Shown here: positions 10,721-42,110 of the stretch, one piece after another
How the letters are laid out: each line of letters starts with the position of its first letter
Numbering within the stretch: position 1 is the stretch's first letter
DNA from: Aplidium turbinatum
Lineage: Eukaryota > Chordata > Ascidiacea > Aplousobranchia > Polyclinidae
NCBI GenBank assembly: GCA_918807975.1
Contig: OU964934.1
Location: forward strand, 2,666,001-2,730,000
DNA length: 64,000 nt
Reading direction: 5' to 3'
The notes under the pieces: generated by a model
Database searches by the model: none
What the model saw: only the letters and a program-made list of their open reading frames with translations
What the model was told of the DNA's origin: nothing
Made by a program: the position numbers and the translations under genes

Positions 10721-11739
10721 ATTAGCCCACATAGCTTTAGCTGATATATTTAAGATTTGTATGGACAGTTGCTATGAAGATCGGCCATGGTGCGTTATCA
10801 AGGGTGCTGATGGTCGTGAGGGAAACACGTCTTGATGCGTTTAGCTCATAGCAAATAAGAGCAAGGCAGGCAAAGAAAACCCCACAAAGAAATCCTACCA
10901 CGGGCAAAGCCATTTCAAGCGCAACGCACCATGCCTTGCACGAATCACAAAATAAATAGGCCATAACTTGACGACATGAAAACAATGACAAAAACAAATA
11001 AAACAAACTAGCAAAAACAACATCATCATTTTGCGGAAATCCAATTATACCCAGGAAAGTACTTATGTCTTGAAGATATCAAGCGTGCTTTGTTACAAAG
11101 TTGCGTTGATAAAGCGATAATTTTAGATCACAGTCAGCTAAACTCGTCACCTCCACACCGATCCAACGTTAGCAAACGTTGAATTAATGCAAAAATGACA
11201 GGCATCGCTAGCTGGGATGTACTAGTGGCATGTCACAGTAATATGAGAAATTTGGGTTAGGCCTACCGTATGTTTTACACGTTAAACCAAAATAAAAGTA
11301 AAAAAAATCCAATGCGGCATATTACGTAGAAAAAATTGCAGACAAACAGATAATAGATAATGAGATAATGATAATAATGATAATGATAAACAGATAATGC
11401 GTGCAGTTGTTCTCTTGCGTTATATTGCCTTTTTCATTATTTTTGCATTAAACAGATAATAGCATGACGATCCAGTCCAAGACATTAATATAAAAGAAAA
11501 CAACTGGTTGGAGCACATAGCCACCGCTTCATCGAAAGATGGCGATTGGTCGAAGAGGATGGAAAAACTTCTGCAGACTATGTAGAACTTCTGTGGACAA
11601 TAAACACAAGAACCAGAAAGCCAGTGGGAGTACCTACAACCTTACTATTTTGATGATAAATCTACACACATTGGCATATCATTGCTGGGCAAAGAAATAT
11701 TAGTATGTTTGGTGTATGTAATACTTAGATAAGATTATT
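10721..11739. other. no gene seen
   Basis: I see no conserved protein, only an AT-rich stretch with a short GATAAT-rich run at 11345-11400. The one open frame (10737-11006) is rich in hydrophobic residues and Cys but matches nothing I know. Confidence 0.4.
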
Positions 11740-12318
11740 TCAAGGAAGATTCAGCTTGTTGATTTTTGATTTAAAGCCTTTTACAGTTTTACATTCATTT
11801 CTTATTGTAGTTGGAAGCTTGTTCCAAACTGTTGACCCCATGTACCGCATTGATTGTTTGCAGGTGTCAATTCTGCAATACGTATATAGGAATATATGGA
11901 GAGTTACTTCTTGTTGTTAGGCTACTTGATTGTTTACACATAATTGTATCATTGAATGTTGTGGGAAGTAGCTTTTTTGAATATTTAAACATGAAAGTTG
12001 CAATCTCTGTATTTTTCATGAGTAAATTGATTTTAAATTATTGAGTTCCATTACACCTTTTATGCTTTCTCTGCGGTCAATGTCAAATACAATACGAAGA
12101 AAGTTATTGCATGTACGTTGTAGCTTTTGCAATGTAGTTTTGTTTCCATGACACCATGTTGAGATACAATATAATATCTGACTCTCAACTAGAGAATGGT
12201 AAATGGAGAGAAGTGCTTGTTTGTTTAGGAAAGGCTCAATTTTTTTTTTGTGCAATTTCACACGAGGTGAATCTGGCTGATGCAATATTTCACAATCCGG
12301 AATGATGCAAGACCTCAT
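11740..12318 (-). pseudogene. LINE reverse transcriptase C-terminal fragment (CR1/L2-like)
   Basis: The minus-strand frame at 12016-12318 contains LLSIYHSLVESQILYCISTW and LQKLQRTCNNFLRIVF. This is the thumb-region pattern 'LY..L..S.L.Y.I..WG......L...QK...R.I' shared by CR1- and L2-like non-LTR elements. Similarity continues out of frame towards 11740. It is 5'-truncated and frameshifted, as most LINE copies are. Confidence 0.65.
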
Positions 12319-13650
12319 CGTCTACAGAAATATTCCAATGACGTAAGACGCCAGGTAAATTATGACATTAAAGGTTTTATATTTGATCTGGGGAACGATT
12401 GTCCGTAACAGATAGTGTTCCATTGTACAAAACTAAACGAGAAGCAAACATTTTCAAAAAACACCAAAATGCCATCACATTTCAGTGAACAGTTTTTATT
12501 ATAAAAGGTATAAAATAGTTTGATGAAATATCTATCCCTAGAAGTTTTTAAAAAGATAAAATGTATCTTTACACTTTAATATGCAAATTTTATTAGACAG
12601 CCTATTCATTTAGTGCAGTGGTTCTCAACCTTTTTTCTTTTGTGGCCCATTTTTCTCTGCATAAAAATTCTATGGCCCATTAAGTTTTTATAAGTAAAAA
12701 CTACAAAATAGGTTTATAAACAAAAAGCAGCAGAACATACTTCAAAAAAGATTATTTATTCAACCGACGAATAGTGAGATGCTTGCTCCTGAACATTATT
12801 AGCCAACATGTCAATTTTTGGAAGGTTTGAAGATAGCGCACAACGCATACCACCTTCCACTTCCAGTTGGAATGTTGTTGGAATCTCCCTGTTGAATTCA
12901 AGCGCTGACGCTTCACACTATCTTCTTTTCATCTTTATCATTATCACGCATCTTTATTAATTTGGATGAAATTTTTCCAGGTGAAATTACAGTTCTGTTG
13001 GCCTCAATGAATGAGGACTGAGAACTTTATAACAGAATACACATTGTCCTTTTTCTTCTCTGTTATCAAAAATTGATGTAAATCCATATGTGCTGAATGT
13101 AATTTACATAAAACTTAAAGCCTCAAGTATTGTCAATTCCTCCACAAAATAAAATGCTACACGTACTAAAAAGCGGATCTGCAAAAATTCAAGTAGGCTA
13201 CCGCTTTTAAAGATGGCTTAATTGTAACCACAAACTAGTTTATTACATCAAAAAGTGTTGTAAAAACTGAGTTGATGTAAAACTTTGTGTTGCAATAAAA
13301 AGAATGATGATTGCCACTTTGTAGCTGAAAACAGCAACATCATTCATTGCTACCAAACAAACACACAAGTGTAAAATTAATTATACTCAGTGTTGTACGC
13401 GTCATTGAAATAATTTGACGGCGTCAGCGTCAGCGCGAATTGCCTAAAAACTTTACGGCGTAAAGGACTGCGTAAGCTCTTAAAGAAATTGACGGCGTCA
13501 GCGTCAGCGCTAATTTCTAGCGCTATTTTTTGCCAGCATCTCATAAAACGGAAATATTTCAACTAAGTTCAGGCTAACAATAGCTATAAATAATTAAAGA
13601 GCAGGTATTATGTTTTGAGACTGTATTGTAATTAGCTGCTCAGCCTATAT

Positions 13651-14435
13651 CAGGGGTGGGGAACCTTTTTAGTATTGCGGGCCACATAAAATGAGAAATA
13701 ACACAGGCGGGCCACTAAAAATTTCGAAATTTTAGCTAGTAGCTTGACAGCGGTGACAGTGCATTCTTTCAGGAATTCTCCATCTGCATGTGGTTTCAGC
13801 TTCTTTGCTATCAGTTCAGTATGGTAACTTCATAACTCGTTCTGACAATATCTTCATCCTGTTTGCAGTAGCCTACCTTGACAAAGTGCTTTGCTGCGCT
13901 TGTAACTCTCTTCTAAGGACATTAATCTTATCCTGCCTCGCCTGCCCTGCTAGCTGTTTCAAATAGCAGGAGTCATAATGACGCTCTAAATGTGATTTTT
14001 TCTTTGCTGCTACAGATTTACCACAAACAATGCACACAGGTTTGCCACTTAGGCTACTTCAACAAAGTACAAGTTTGTCCAATCTTTCTGGAACATTGTG
14101 CCTTCATCACTAATCTTTCTTTTCTTTGCAGAAGCCATTATACAACGTAAAATTTTGCTAATTTGAGAAGTAGGCTACTCTGCAAAACACTTTTCACGAA
14201 TGGCATAACTGACCGATTAACAATAACTGGTCACATTGTTGTTACAAATTGCCTTCTATGATGGATTAACTAGTCATAGAAGGCCATTCGCAATATACCG
14301 AGAATGCAGAGCCTAGCCTACTCTTTTTTGAGCTGTTGTTTCAATATATTTTGTGTAAAGAAATATTGACGCGGGCCACATGGAACAGTCACGCGGGCCG
14401 CATTTGGCCCGCGGGCCGCAGGTTCCCCACCCCTG
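13651..14435 (-). mobile_element. hAT element with CAGGGGTGGGGAACC ends
   Basis: CAGGGGTGGGGAACC at the start and GGTTCCCCACCCCTG at the end are paired with an exact 8-bp duplication GCCTATAT (13643-13650, 14436-14443). GCGGGCCACAT-like words are subterminal. It holds the N-terminal part of a transposase with a BED zinc finger. An internal part of the transposase is gone, so it cannot move on its own. Confidence 0.88.
13870..14141 (-). pseudogene. hAT transposase N-terminus with BED-type zinc finger
   Basis: On the minus strand an ATG near 14139 opens MASAKKRKISDEGTMFQKDW, a frame that runs into a stop. A second frame continues with KPVCIVCGKSVAAKKKSHLERHY. The C-x2-C..H-x3-5-H spacing is that of BED fingers, which bind the transposon ends. 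At least one frameshift or stop separates the two parts, and the catalytic domain is absent. Confidence 0.7.
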
Positions 14436-14520
14436 GCCTATATAATTAGTTATTTCCTTGCAGAAAAACAAGCATTTCAAAACGTTTGTCTGACAATCTG
14501 CTGCGTTTGGGACGCATATT

Positions 14521-14961
14521 CAGGGGCGCCGGAGCGATTTTTGACTGGATAGGCAGGAGTATGAAAAAAGGGCACTTTTGTTGCTGAAAGGCCAATTTTT
14601 TTTGTAAGTTTTAAGATGAGATATAGCGATAATGCTCATCTATCAGCTCATTATCGAGTAATGATACAAGTGTCCGCTATACAAAGAACAATGGCACGGA
14701 AGGGCATCATGCTATTTTATAATGATGTAATATAACTTACTGTGATGGAGAATTTTGTGTCGTGAATATTATTTTGAGGCAAAAATAGAACATTATAATT
14801 AGGCTAAAAGCGAATAGCATAAATTGTTATATTGCAAAGTGTGCAGTAGCTTATATGACCTTAAAAGGGCACCGTTGCCCCCTCTTCTCTCCCCATCCAC
14901 AGAAATTAAAGGGCAGGGTGGCATCCGCTCCCTCTGCTCCCCCCCGCTTCCGGCGCCCCTG
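14521..14961 (+). mobile_element. hAT-like MITE with CAGGGGCGCCGG ends
   Basis: It begins CAGGGGCGCCGGAGCG and ends GCTTCCGGCGCCCCTG, with the exact 8-bp duplication CGCATATT (14513-14520, 14962-14969). The related hAT copy at 24125-25248 reads straight across this point (near 24446), so the empty site is visible. There is no coding capacity. Confidence 0.9.
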
Positions 14962-15400
14962 CGCATATTGTCCTTTCCATGTGAAAACATGCGTTCCACA
15001 GCAGCGCTGGTTGGTATTGGTGTGTTGTATTTCAAAAACAAGTTGAAAACGTTTAGTCGGAAAGGTATCACTGTTCCAAGCGTGCTGTGATAGTTTAGCA
15101 TGTAGGCTATATATAAATTTTTTAACGAGGTCCACTGCACCAACATCGCTCTTTTCAGGGGCATAGAGCTCTTGAAATAAAGTATATTCAACGTCTGCGA
15201 TGCCATTCATGGATTTTTCGCTTTCTGTCTCTGATCCCTCGTTCTCAATACATGGGTGATCACCATTTGGCGAACTTCTTCCGCATGTATTCCAGGGAGC
15301 CATTCCAACCAACGCAAAAGCCGGTAATTCGGATGAGTCGAGCTGGCCAGAATACATTGTGAAACTGTTAGGTTTAAACGAGATTTTCCATGAAAACAAA
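14962..15400 (-). pseudogene. hAT transposase C-terminal dimerisation region
   Basis: The minus-strand frames contain NTPIPTSAAVERMFSHGKD, the signature of the hAT C-terminal (hATC) dimerisation domain, in which 'SAAVERLFS' is nearly invariant. Upstream the frame at 14851-15399 gives more of the same protein with a different reading frame, so there is at least one frameshift. It belongs to the CAGTGTTGTACG element and is cut by the MITE at 14521-14961. The catalytic DDE core is not visible. Confidence 0.8.
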
Positions 15401-15771
15401 AAATGACGCTTAGCGCTTGACGCTTAAAATCGGCAAAATAGTTGACGGCGCTATCTCTTCCGTCAACTGAAAAATAAATTGACGGCGCTAGCCTCAGCGT
15501 CAACGTACAACACTGACTATACTGTCAAAAATAAAACAAAATGTTTCAATAAATCTCTCAATTTTTTAAATAAAAAGTCTGTGGCCCACCTCAAAATGCT
15601 TCTATGGCCCACCAGTGAGCCATGGCCCACTGGTTGAGAACCGCTGATTTAGTGCAATAATTTAATTATAGGATAGATAGACCTATATCTGCAACCACAA
15701 ATATAAATTCATTTGTACCAAACCTTCATACATCTATCCACAATGATAAAAAAAAGTTGACACCGGCTACT

Positions 15772-16163
15772 CATGGCCACCTGGAGATGCGGCCTGATTT
15801 GTCACATTTTGATGATAGCTACTGCTAGACTGACATTTTTTGAGATGTTTTTACTTTTTGCGGTTTCCAAATGACATAAAACTTTTTTGTTGCCTTGAGG
15901 AAGCAGTAGCAAATGAGAAAAAGTAAGTTGAAAAGCGCTAAATCAGACTGTTATTGAAAAATTAACAGTCTGACTAAAATCTTTTTATTTGTTTTTCAAC
16001 ATGTGAGGATGTTAAAACCTATTGTGTCATCTGGGGAAAAGAGTAAAGAAAGCGTAAAAATATAATTTAAAAAAAAATTTATGTAAACGTTCTCCCAAAG
16101 TTAGAAAAACCTGGAAATTTCTGCAAAATGTGACAAATCAGGCCGTATCTTTAGGTGGCCATG
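15772..16163. mobile_element. MITE with long CATGGCCACCT inverted repeats
   Basis: CATGGCCACCTGGAGATGCGGCCTGATTTGTCACATTTTG at the left and its near reverse complement at the right make a terminal inverted repeat of about 40 bp (written here as family ends; key words are CATGGCCACCT and GATTTGTCACATTTTG). GGCTACT flanks both sides (15765-15771, 16164-16170), a 7- or 8-bp duplication. No coding sequence. Confidence 0.8.
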
Positions 16164-16510
16164 GGCTACTTCATTTCCAGCTGAAAGATCGTTCACTTCT
16201 TCAAAAACATTGGAGACCTACATTCATTCCTTCATGACGTTTATATCAGTCATAATTAATCAATTATTATGAAAGATATTGAAGACAGTCATCGTATCTT
16301 CGTTTTGCCCCGGGCCTATAAGCACCCAGTAAAACTACGACAATTTTTTTGTAAAAAAATATAATGAAGATGTTATACTTTGACATTATCCTTAGATAAA
16401 CATTAATTTAGTCTACGCAATACAGTAGATCTATCATATCTTATTTTTGCTTTCAAATAAAGCACTTTGAAGTTAGTATGTCTGTTATGGTGTTTTGTTA
16501 TGTCTGTTAA

Positions 16511-16780
16511 GGGAACGTTCAAATATTACGTAACGCTTTTTTTCCGAATTTTTGACCCCCCCTCCCCCATGTAACGCCAACGTAACGCTTTTTTCTATCC
16601 CCCCTCCCCCATGTAACGCTTTTTTACTACGAATTCAGCACAAAAAAACTACCATTCCGTACTCGACAGCGTTACGTAACGTTTGCTTGAACCCCCTCCC
16701 CCCCGATGTGACGCTAACGTAACGCTTTGCATAAACCCCCCCCTCCCCTCGAAGGCGTTACGTAATATTTGAACGTTCCC
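16511..16780. mobile_element. PIF/Harbinger-like MITE, copy 1
   Basis: GGGAACGTTCAAATATTACG at the left is matched by its reverse complement at the right, and TAA flanks both ends (16508-16510, 16781-16783), a 3-bp duplication typical of PIF/Harbinger. Inside are repeated GTAACGC words and CCCCCTCCCCC runs. Copy 2 is at 20834-21060, in ANP32 intron 5. Confidence 0.8.
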
Positions 16781-16783
16781 TAA

Positions 16784-18016
16784 GGTGTTATATCTTACAC
16801 TTTTCCGCGGAAAACCACAACGGTACCCTTGCTAGAAAGAACTTCCTAACCTTAATTTAATTTGTTGAACTTCAAGTGAGGATGAACCAAACGACACAAA
16901 ATGTCCTTTATTCGATGCTAAAATACATTGATAAAACATAGCAGTTGGCTACTACGACACATCAACACAAGCCTGGCAGTTCTTCTTGCTTCAAAACAAC
17001 TGCGAGGTAAGAATAACACATCGTCCGTTGTGAGGGACACTGGGAGGTACAAACCACAAGACGGGACAAAAACAATCTATTCGATCATCACAACATTAAT
17101 TCAACGTCGTTTGATGGTATAACAACAAAATGGAGAAGTCGCAGTTGATTGAACGAATAAATGACGAGAATAAAACATTGAAACATTGTTATTTCAAGAT
17201 TTCACTACAATAAGACAAAACGAGTTCATACATTCAAACAACGACAAGTGTGTGCAACGGGGTAATGATTGAAGTGTGTTTATATTTACACTAATACAAC
17301 TTTAAAATGACTTTTTCTCAAAGCGATAGTCTGTGAAAAACACGCAAATTCTTCGTTACTTTGATGTGTAATGGCGTTGAGTCAAAGTAAACTGGTCGTG
17401 TATGGCAGTAAATACTGGCCAGCCGACACACTCTACCTGCATCACATTTCAACTGAATAAAACGACACAGTTGGTCCACTTGGCCAGCAGTGAGGTGCAA
17501 GTTTTGCCACACAAATCGACATCCACACTATTCAGATGTTCAAAAAAAACAAACTTTTTTTGCTATCTTGAATAGTAATCTCTCATCAAACGATTATAAC
17601 AAACAAAGGTAAAGTAACAAGTTGAGAAAAGACAACCCCAAGATTCAGCATCAAGATTTTTCAATACTCGAGCAGTTAAATCGTTTTAAATTTCCATGAA
17701 ACGGTGAAATATAGTGCAAGATGCGGCTTCACGATACTTAAAGACTTCTTGCCACCAGGCAATGTTTCCCTACTACCATCAAGCTCGCAAGGGCTAGTGT
17801 ATGCGATTGAAATTGAGTGTTTTGGAAAAACTGACTTTGAATTTATCATCGAACGCTCCTGCTATTGGACAGGGAGTAATTTTGTATCATCTTATAAATG
17901 CAGAGATGCTGCTATTTAATTGGTCCCAATCATTTCGAAGCGATGACTAAACCCAACATTCGTTTGATGCAAGCCACGAGGAATGCAGTTCGTCTGGCAA
18001 CATTGCGTTGGACAAT
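16784..18016. other. no gene recognised
   Basis: Single-copy-looking AT-rich DNA downstream of ANP32. The open frames on both strands are short and match nothing I know. TTTATT at about 16908 could serve as a minus-strand AATAAA signal for a long ANP32 3' UTR, but nothing in the sequence ties it to the gene. Confidence 0.35.
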
Positions 18017-18348
18017 ACCGGTGTAACGGTCCAGGAGTAACTGCGGTCCAAAAGTTACCGTGCTGCTGCAGCGTGGCAGTCTAGAAATGACGTTAGACCA
18101 CAAATGAACACAGCTTCCCGGCGCTTCCGAAAGCGTTACAAAAACAAAAATTTTACGACTAAGTTTAATTAAGTAGTTGCTCTCAAACTAATGTACACCT
18201 TTTCATTTAAGATTAATCAATGCTTAAAATTTTCAAAGTAACTTTTAGAGCAGTAAGAATTTCAATAATTTTCTAAAAAAAAAATTAATCATATTTGGCA
18301 ACCCTGGTAATTCTTGGACTGCGGTCACTCCTGGACCGTTATACCGGT
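18017..18348. mobile_element. MITE with ACCGGTRTAACGG inverted repeats
   Basis: The left end reads ACCGGTGTAACGGTCCAGG and the right end is its reverse complement with one change; the match goes on inward for about 35 bp. The target duplication is not clear because the repeat itself contains CCGG. The interior has no reading frame. Confidence 0.65.
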
Positions 18349-18731
18349 TCAACAAACGCCGTAAGAGCCGCAGTTTTGTAAAGTCACTGAGCGGGATTCG
18401 ATTGTTTGTGAGATTGAGACATAAACAATTAAACATAGTGCTTATCGGTCACAAGATGTCGCACACAGTCAGTCTCCACCACCCGAGGATCAGAGCCAAA
18501 GTACAAGAAGGCAATCCAACAATGCAATACAGCAAGTAACTTTAAACCATCCTGTGTGAATATTATCACTATAATGATCCAATGAAGTTATAAGCGACTA
18601 TGGAATATAAATCGGCGTTTTCAAGATCAGATACCAAAGACGCCTAAACAGGAGACGCGGGACCGGTCAAACAGAATTGAACTAATTTTTGCGATGCTGA
18701 ACACGTTACACTGACATCTCATCGCATCATA

Positions 18732-18806
18732 TTGGCCGAGTTCAACGATAGAGCAAGAGCCTGCGTGATGCTCTGGGCTACGGCCGTGTGACACACGATG
18801 AAGAAG
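18732..18806 (+). mobile_element. 75-bp LINE 3' stub with target duplication
   Basis: The frame reads EFNDRARACVMLWATAV and stop, the same C-terminus as the LINE fragment on the minus strand at 31162-31830. It is followed by GATGAAGAAG, the LINE's 3' tail. ATCGCATCATA flanks both sides (18721-18731, 18807-18817), an 11-bp duplication. This is an extreme 5' truncation, as target-primed reverse transcription often leaves. Confidence 0.8.
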
Positions 18807-18817
18807 ATCGCATCATA

Positions 18818-20098
18818 GATAAGTTAAGTAATCTCCACTTATCACCTTATGAACGAACGCGGCGTTTCAAACGACGCTACTTGATGAAATCCTGGATACG
18901 TATAATCGCACACTGCAAGTGACGCAATTTTATCAAGCAGTTGTAACCTGGCCAGGCTGTAGCAATGTTTCAAATTGATGTTAAAACAATTCACAGATGC
19001 ATCGCCGAGCCGATTTAGATTTAGTACCTCGGGCAACTATTTGAATATTCCAAACCTCTATACAAAAGCAGCAAAATGTTTGAAGAGTTTTCGGGAATTT
19101 TAAAACATAACCTTAAAAAAAATAAACAAAGATGAGATGAGCTGCTGCATTTGCTGAGCTTTATCTTTTAGAATAGAAGAATGAAAATAAATAGCAAACG
19201 AAAAATGGCATCTATTCTTCATATTTAACTTTGATGGCAAATGTTTTTAATGATTTGAGCTTAACCACGTACGAGGTGGCACGTTGATTGAACGTACACT
19301 GATGCTGCTAATACGCCATTGGCAGAAATTGTGCACCCGAGCAAAACACAAAGTGTCAGCAGAAGAGTAATATTCCAACCTTTCGCCTGGTATGCCAACC
19401 ACAAGGCAAGTTCAAAACTAGCAAGGTTCTACATGAGTAGGTCACGTTTACCATGGGGACTGGGGAGGCTATCAACATGCTGGCATCCATAAAACATACT
19501 TAGCCAGTGCCGCCATCCCTACTGCTCTGCTTTAAACTTAAAAATAAGTTGCCACAAAGACTGGAAAAGTAGAGCGCTACTTCTACGCAAATGGCGATCT
19601 TTTCATGCTGCAATATGCATCGGGGATGAAATGTTTGGTACAACAGACTTGAACATTCACGTGTTGATTGATCAGTATGTGACGTCAAACGGACGTGGAA
19701 CCGGAGTATGTCGCCATGGTGACATTTCAGACAAGTGAAAAGAACATTGGCGTCAGATAAACTTGAAATGAGGTTCAACAAAGTCCTCCGCATTAGATTC
19801 AGCTTCAACAGGGTAGAAGGCCCGCTTATCCGAATTTATAAGTTTTACTCGCATTGACAAACTGTAGAGAGGTAGAGTTTTTAAATTACGGCGAAGACTT
19901 GAAACCAAACCTGTTCTTTTACCCCAGTGGCAAAACTTGCAATTTTGCATCAGGTTAATCGCTAGCAAGACAATGCCAGGCATTTTCGCATTAAATCCGA
20001 AGATTTGCTGTGAAAGTGACTGACTTTGTCTTGAAAACGTTGTTTTAGCGTTGGATTAACGTAATGCAAACAATACGACCAGTGGACCAAAAACCATC
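18818..20098 (-). other. ANP32 3' flank / probable 3' UTR
   Basis: The sequence directly after the ANP32 stop codon (minus strand, going left). No other coding sequence is recognised; two open frames at 19500-19983 have no known relatives. Where the transcript ends cannot be told from the sequence. Confidence 0.4.
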
Positions 20099-40157
<20,059 letters not shown>

Positions 40158-40769
40158 TGAAATGATTTTCAAAAAACAATTGGTATATACTTATATTTGC
40201 CAAGCAATTTAACCTATTAAGGCTAATTTTTACACTAAAGTCAACAAATAAGAATAGGCAATATACGGTATGGCAGTACTGCAGAATGAAGATAGCAGTT
40301 TAAAAATCATGTCATTTGCAAGTCCTATAAAGACGTTAAGTGAACTTGAGCTTGCGCTATGGAGTTTTAAGGTGAAGTAAAGTGTACACAATCCTGGCCT
40401 CACCCTTCGAAGGATGCAACCTAATTCGTCCCCTGAACACTTCGTCCCCCGATTTCGTCACCTAAAAAAATCGAGAAAAAAATACAACAAAGCCTAAGTA
40501 GCTGATCGGAGTTGCCGCAAACATTTCAAAATTTCTCTTGATCTTTTCAGGGGACAAAATAAGTTGTATCCTTATTGAGGGCTAGGGTTAGAAATGTTTC
40601 TATTTCTAACCCAGGGTTAAGAATTAGGTTAGGGTTAGAAATGTTTCTACTTCAAACCCTTAATAAGGATTCAACCTATTGGTTAGGGTCAGAGTTGAAA
40701 TGTTTCCATTTCTAACCCTAACCCTTAATAGACAGATAAAACCAAGCAACCACACAGCATTTAACATAA
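40158..40769. other. anp32 5' flank with a small MITE and TTAGGG-like repeats
   Basis: This must contain the anp32 5' UTR and promoter unless a non-coding exon lies further up; I see no clear TATA box. A MITE with AAGGATGCAACCTAATTCGTCCCCTGA / TCAGGGGACAAAATAAGTTGTATCCTT ends occupies 40410-40573. GGGTTAGAAATGTTTCTA-type repeats follow to about 40735. Confidence 0.5.
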
Positions 40770-41531
40770 TAGTAGGGTCAAAATAGGAAATATATGGGCT
40801 AACCAGAAAAAAATTGCAAGAAAACGTTTTATTGGTTTTTCCTTTGGCTTAACCTCAATAGAACATATTAAAAGTTTTCCAAGATTTGAGGATCACAAAG
40901 TCTGAATCTGACGTCACAAAAAGTGGTCTATTTCTGGTAAAAAATCTTTCTAGACTGCCAATTGTGAACCAACATAGCTGTTTATCTATAATTTGTTGAC
41001 AATGAATTCATAAAATAAGTGTCTAGTGTTGTTATTTTTCCATTATAATAGAATATAGATAGATTTTGCTTGTGTTACAATTGATGTTATGACGCCATTA
41101 TTATGTCATGATGCTTGGAAGAGATAGCCGCCTATGAGCAAGCAGTTTCACTGAGCGATTGTTACAACATGGAGCGTTGCGCAATATTTTCTCCGCTGTG
41201 ACTGGCATGTCCGAAGTGCTGCTGCCAATAAGAAGCTAGTTACAGTGTCAGTGTTACTCTCGAATATGTTCCCCAAAGCTTGCGATATACCGTATGCTCC
41301 AGCAACTTCTAGTTGGAAAAGATACCCGCAAGGAGCAGGCAAGTATTGGCCACTCAATAATTCAAGCAGTTCGCCCAAGAACAGTCGTAGCTCCTTTACA
41401 GCTGGGACTTGCAGTACAGACTACAGATGCACCAGCATTATCGCTCCAGGTCCCTCATTGACACCCTATCTGCCATGGGTTATTGCTCTTCCTATTCTAA
41501 AGTCCAACGCTTTGAGGAAAAAACAGCGTCC

Positions 41532-41855
41532 GCAGTCAGTGGCGTAGGAGCATATGCTGCCGCCCCTGGCTTTCGTTGAAAATGCCGCCCTAAGTAGCTG
41601 CAGCAAATTTTGAAATAGTTTCATGTTCAAGCAATCTTTTCAATAAAAATAATTACAAATAATGTGCCGCGTCTCAGAAGTTCTATATTGCTTGAGAAAG
41701 AAGCCTCACTGTCTCAGCGTTAAGGCCAAAAATAAAAGACGAAAAATATACAACAAATGTATTAGGCAAATAAAAGATCAACAGCCGCCTCAAAATTGAA
41801 CATTTTTCGAGCTTACGCCGAAGCAATATATCGAGGGCGATCGCACTGGATCATG
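41532..41855. mobile_element. hAT-like MITE fragment (CAGTGGCGTAGGAGC end)
   Basis: CAGTGGCGTAGGAGCATATG followed by GCCGCCCCTGGC interrupts the nuclease-like gene. The expected right end (CTACGCCACTG) is only weakly visible near 41812 (GCTTACGCCGAAG), so the border is approximate. Confidence 0.45.
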
Positions 41856-42110
41856 GGAAATGCATCTCCATGCCGTATCCGACTGTCTGCCAATATTTGC
41901 TTCCGCGGGCCACCCAAATTATCTGGTCAGCTTACCTATATCTCCAAACGATGACTGTCTTAGAGATTGAACACCTTGATGTGTTTCAGATGTTCATGCA
42001 AGAATACCATGTCATTCGGCGAAGTGACAAATTGTGGGCTGGACCAGGTTGCGACTTGGTGATCGAACCAACACTAATGAGATCACTGAAAAGTACTGGG
42101 GGGCTTACAC

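Larger units (their letters stand above)
1255..12411 (-). mobile_element. older BEL/Pao LTR remnant split by later insertions
   Basis: Short stretches at about 1295-1460, 3385-3470 and 12300-12411 resemble, in order, successive parts of the LTR seen intact at 4045-4595. Examples are the ATTCCCAAATCC-CGTCTG block, the CAGATT-GGATAAA-GTC-AGCT block, and an end reading GATTGTCCGTAACA. Between them sit the element at 1469-3376, the element at about 3472-10343 and LINE-derived DNA. I infer one old LTR, broken by at least three insertions and strongly diverged. The middle part is the least certain. Confidence 0.4.
13388..15515 (-). mobile_element. hAT element with CAGTGTTGTACG ends, copy 1
   Basis: The ends are CAGTGTTGTACGCGTCA and CGTACAACACTG; the flanks ATTATACT (13380-13387) and ACTATACT (15516-15523) differ at one base. 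TGACGGCGTCAGCGTCAGCG-type repeats lie inside both ends. It keeps the C-terminal dimerisation region of a hAT transposase on the minus strand. Two further hAT elements (13651-14435, 14521-14961) are inserted in it, and the second family copy at 24125-25248 shows both sites empty. Confidence 0.85.
12616..15646 (+). mobile_element. hAT element with CAGTGGTTCTCAACC ends (outermost of a nest)
   Basis: It starts CAGTGGTTCTCAACC and ends GGTTGAGAACCGCTG, with the 8-bp duplication ATTTAGTG at 12608-12615 and 15647-15654. These ends are the classic Charlie-like hAT termini. GGCCCA-rich blocks lie just inside both ends. Without the nested elements it is only about 0.9 kb and non-autonomous. The hAT element at 13388-15515 is inserted in it. 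Confidence 0.88.

Noticed and set aside
14851-15399. 182-codon frame taken as one protein
   Set aside because: Its end lies inside the MITE at 14521-14961; only the hAT part is meaningful.
17855-17910. ATTGG and TATAAA spaced like a core promoter
   Set aside because: No gene follows downstream, and such words are expected by chance in AT-rich DNA.
40593-40735. CRISPR-like alternation of short repeats
   Set aside because: The words are irregular, eukaryotic minisatellite-like, and partly inverted; no spacer structure.
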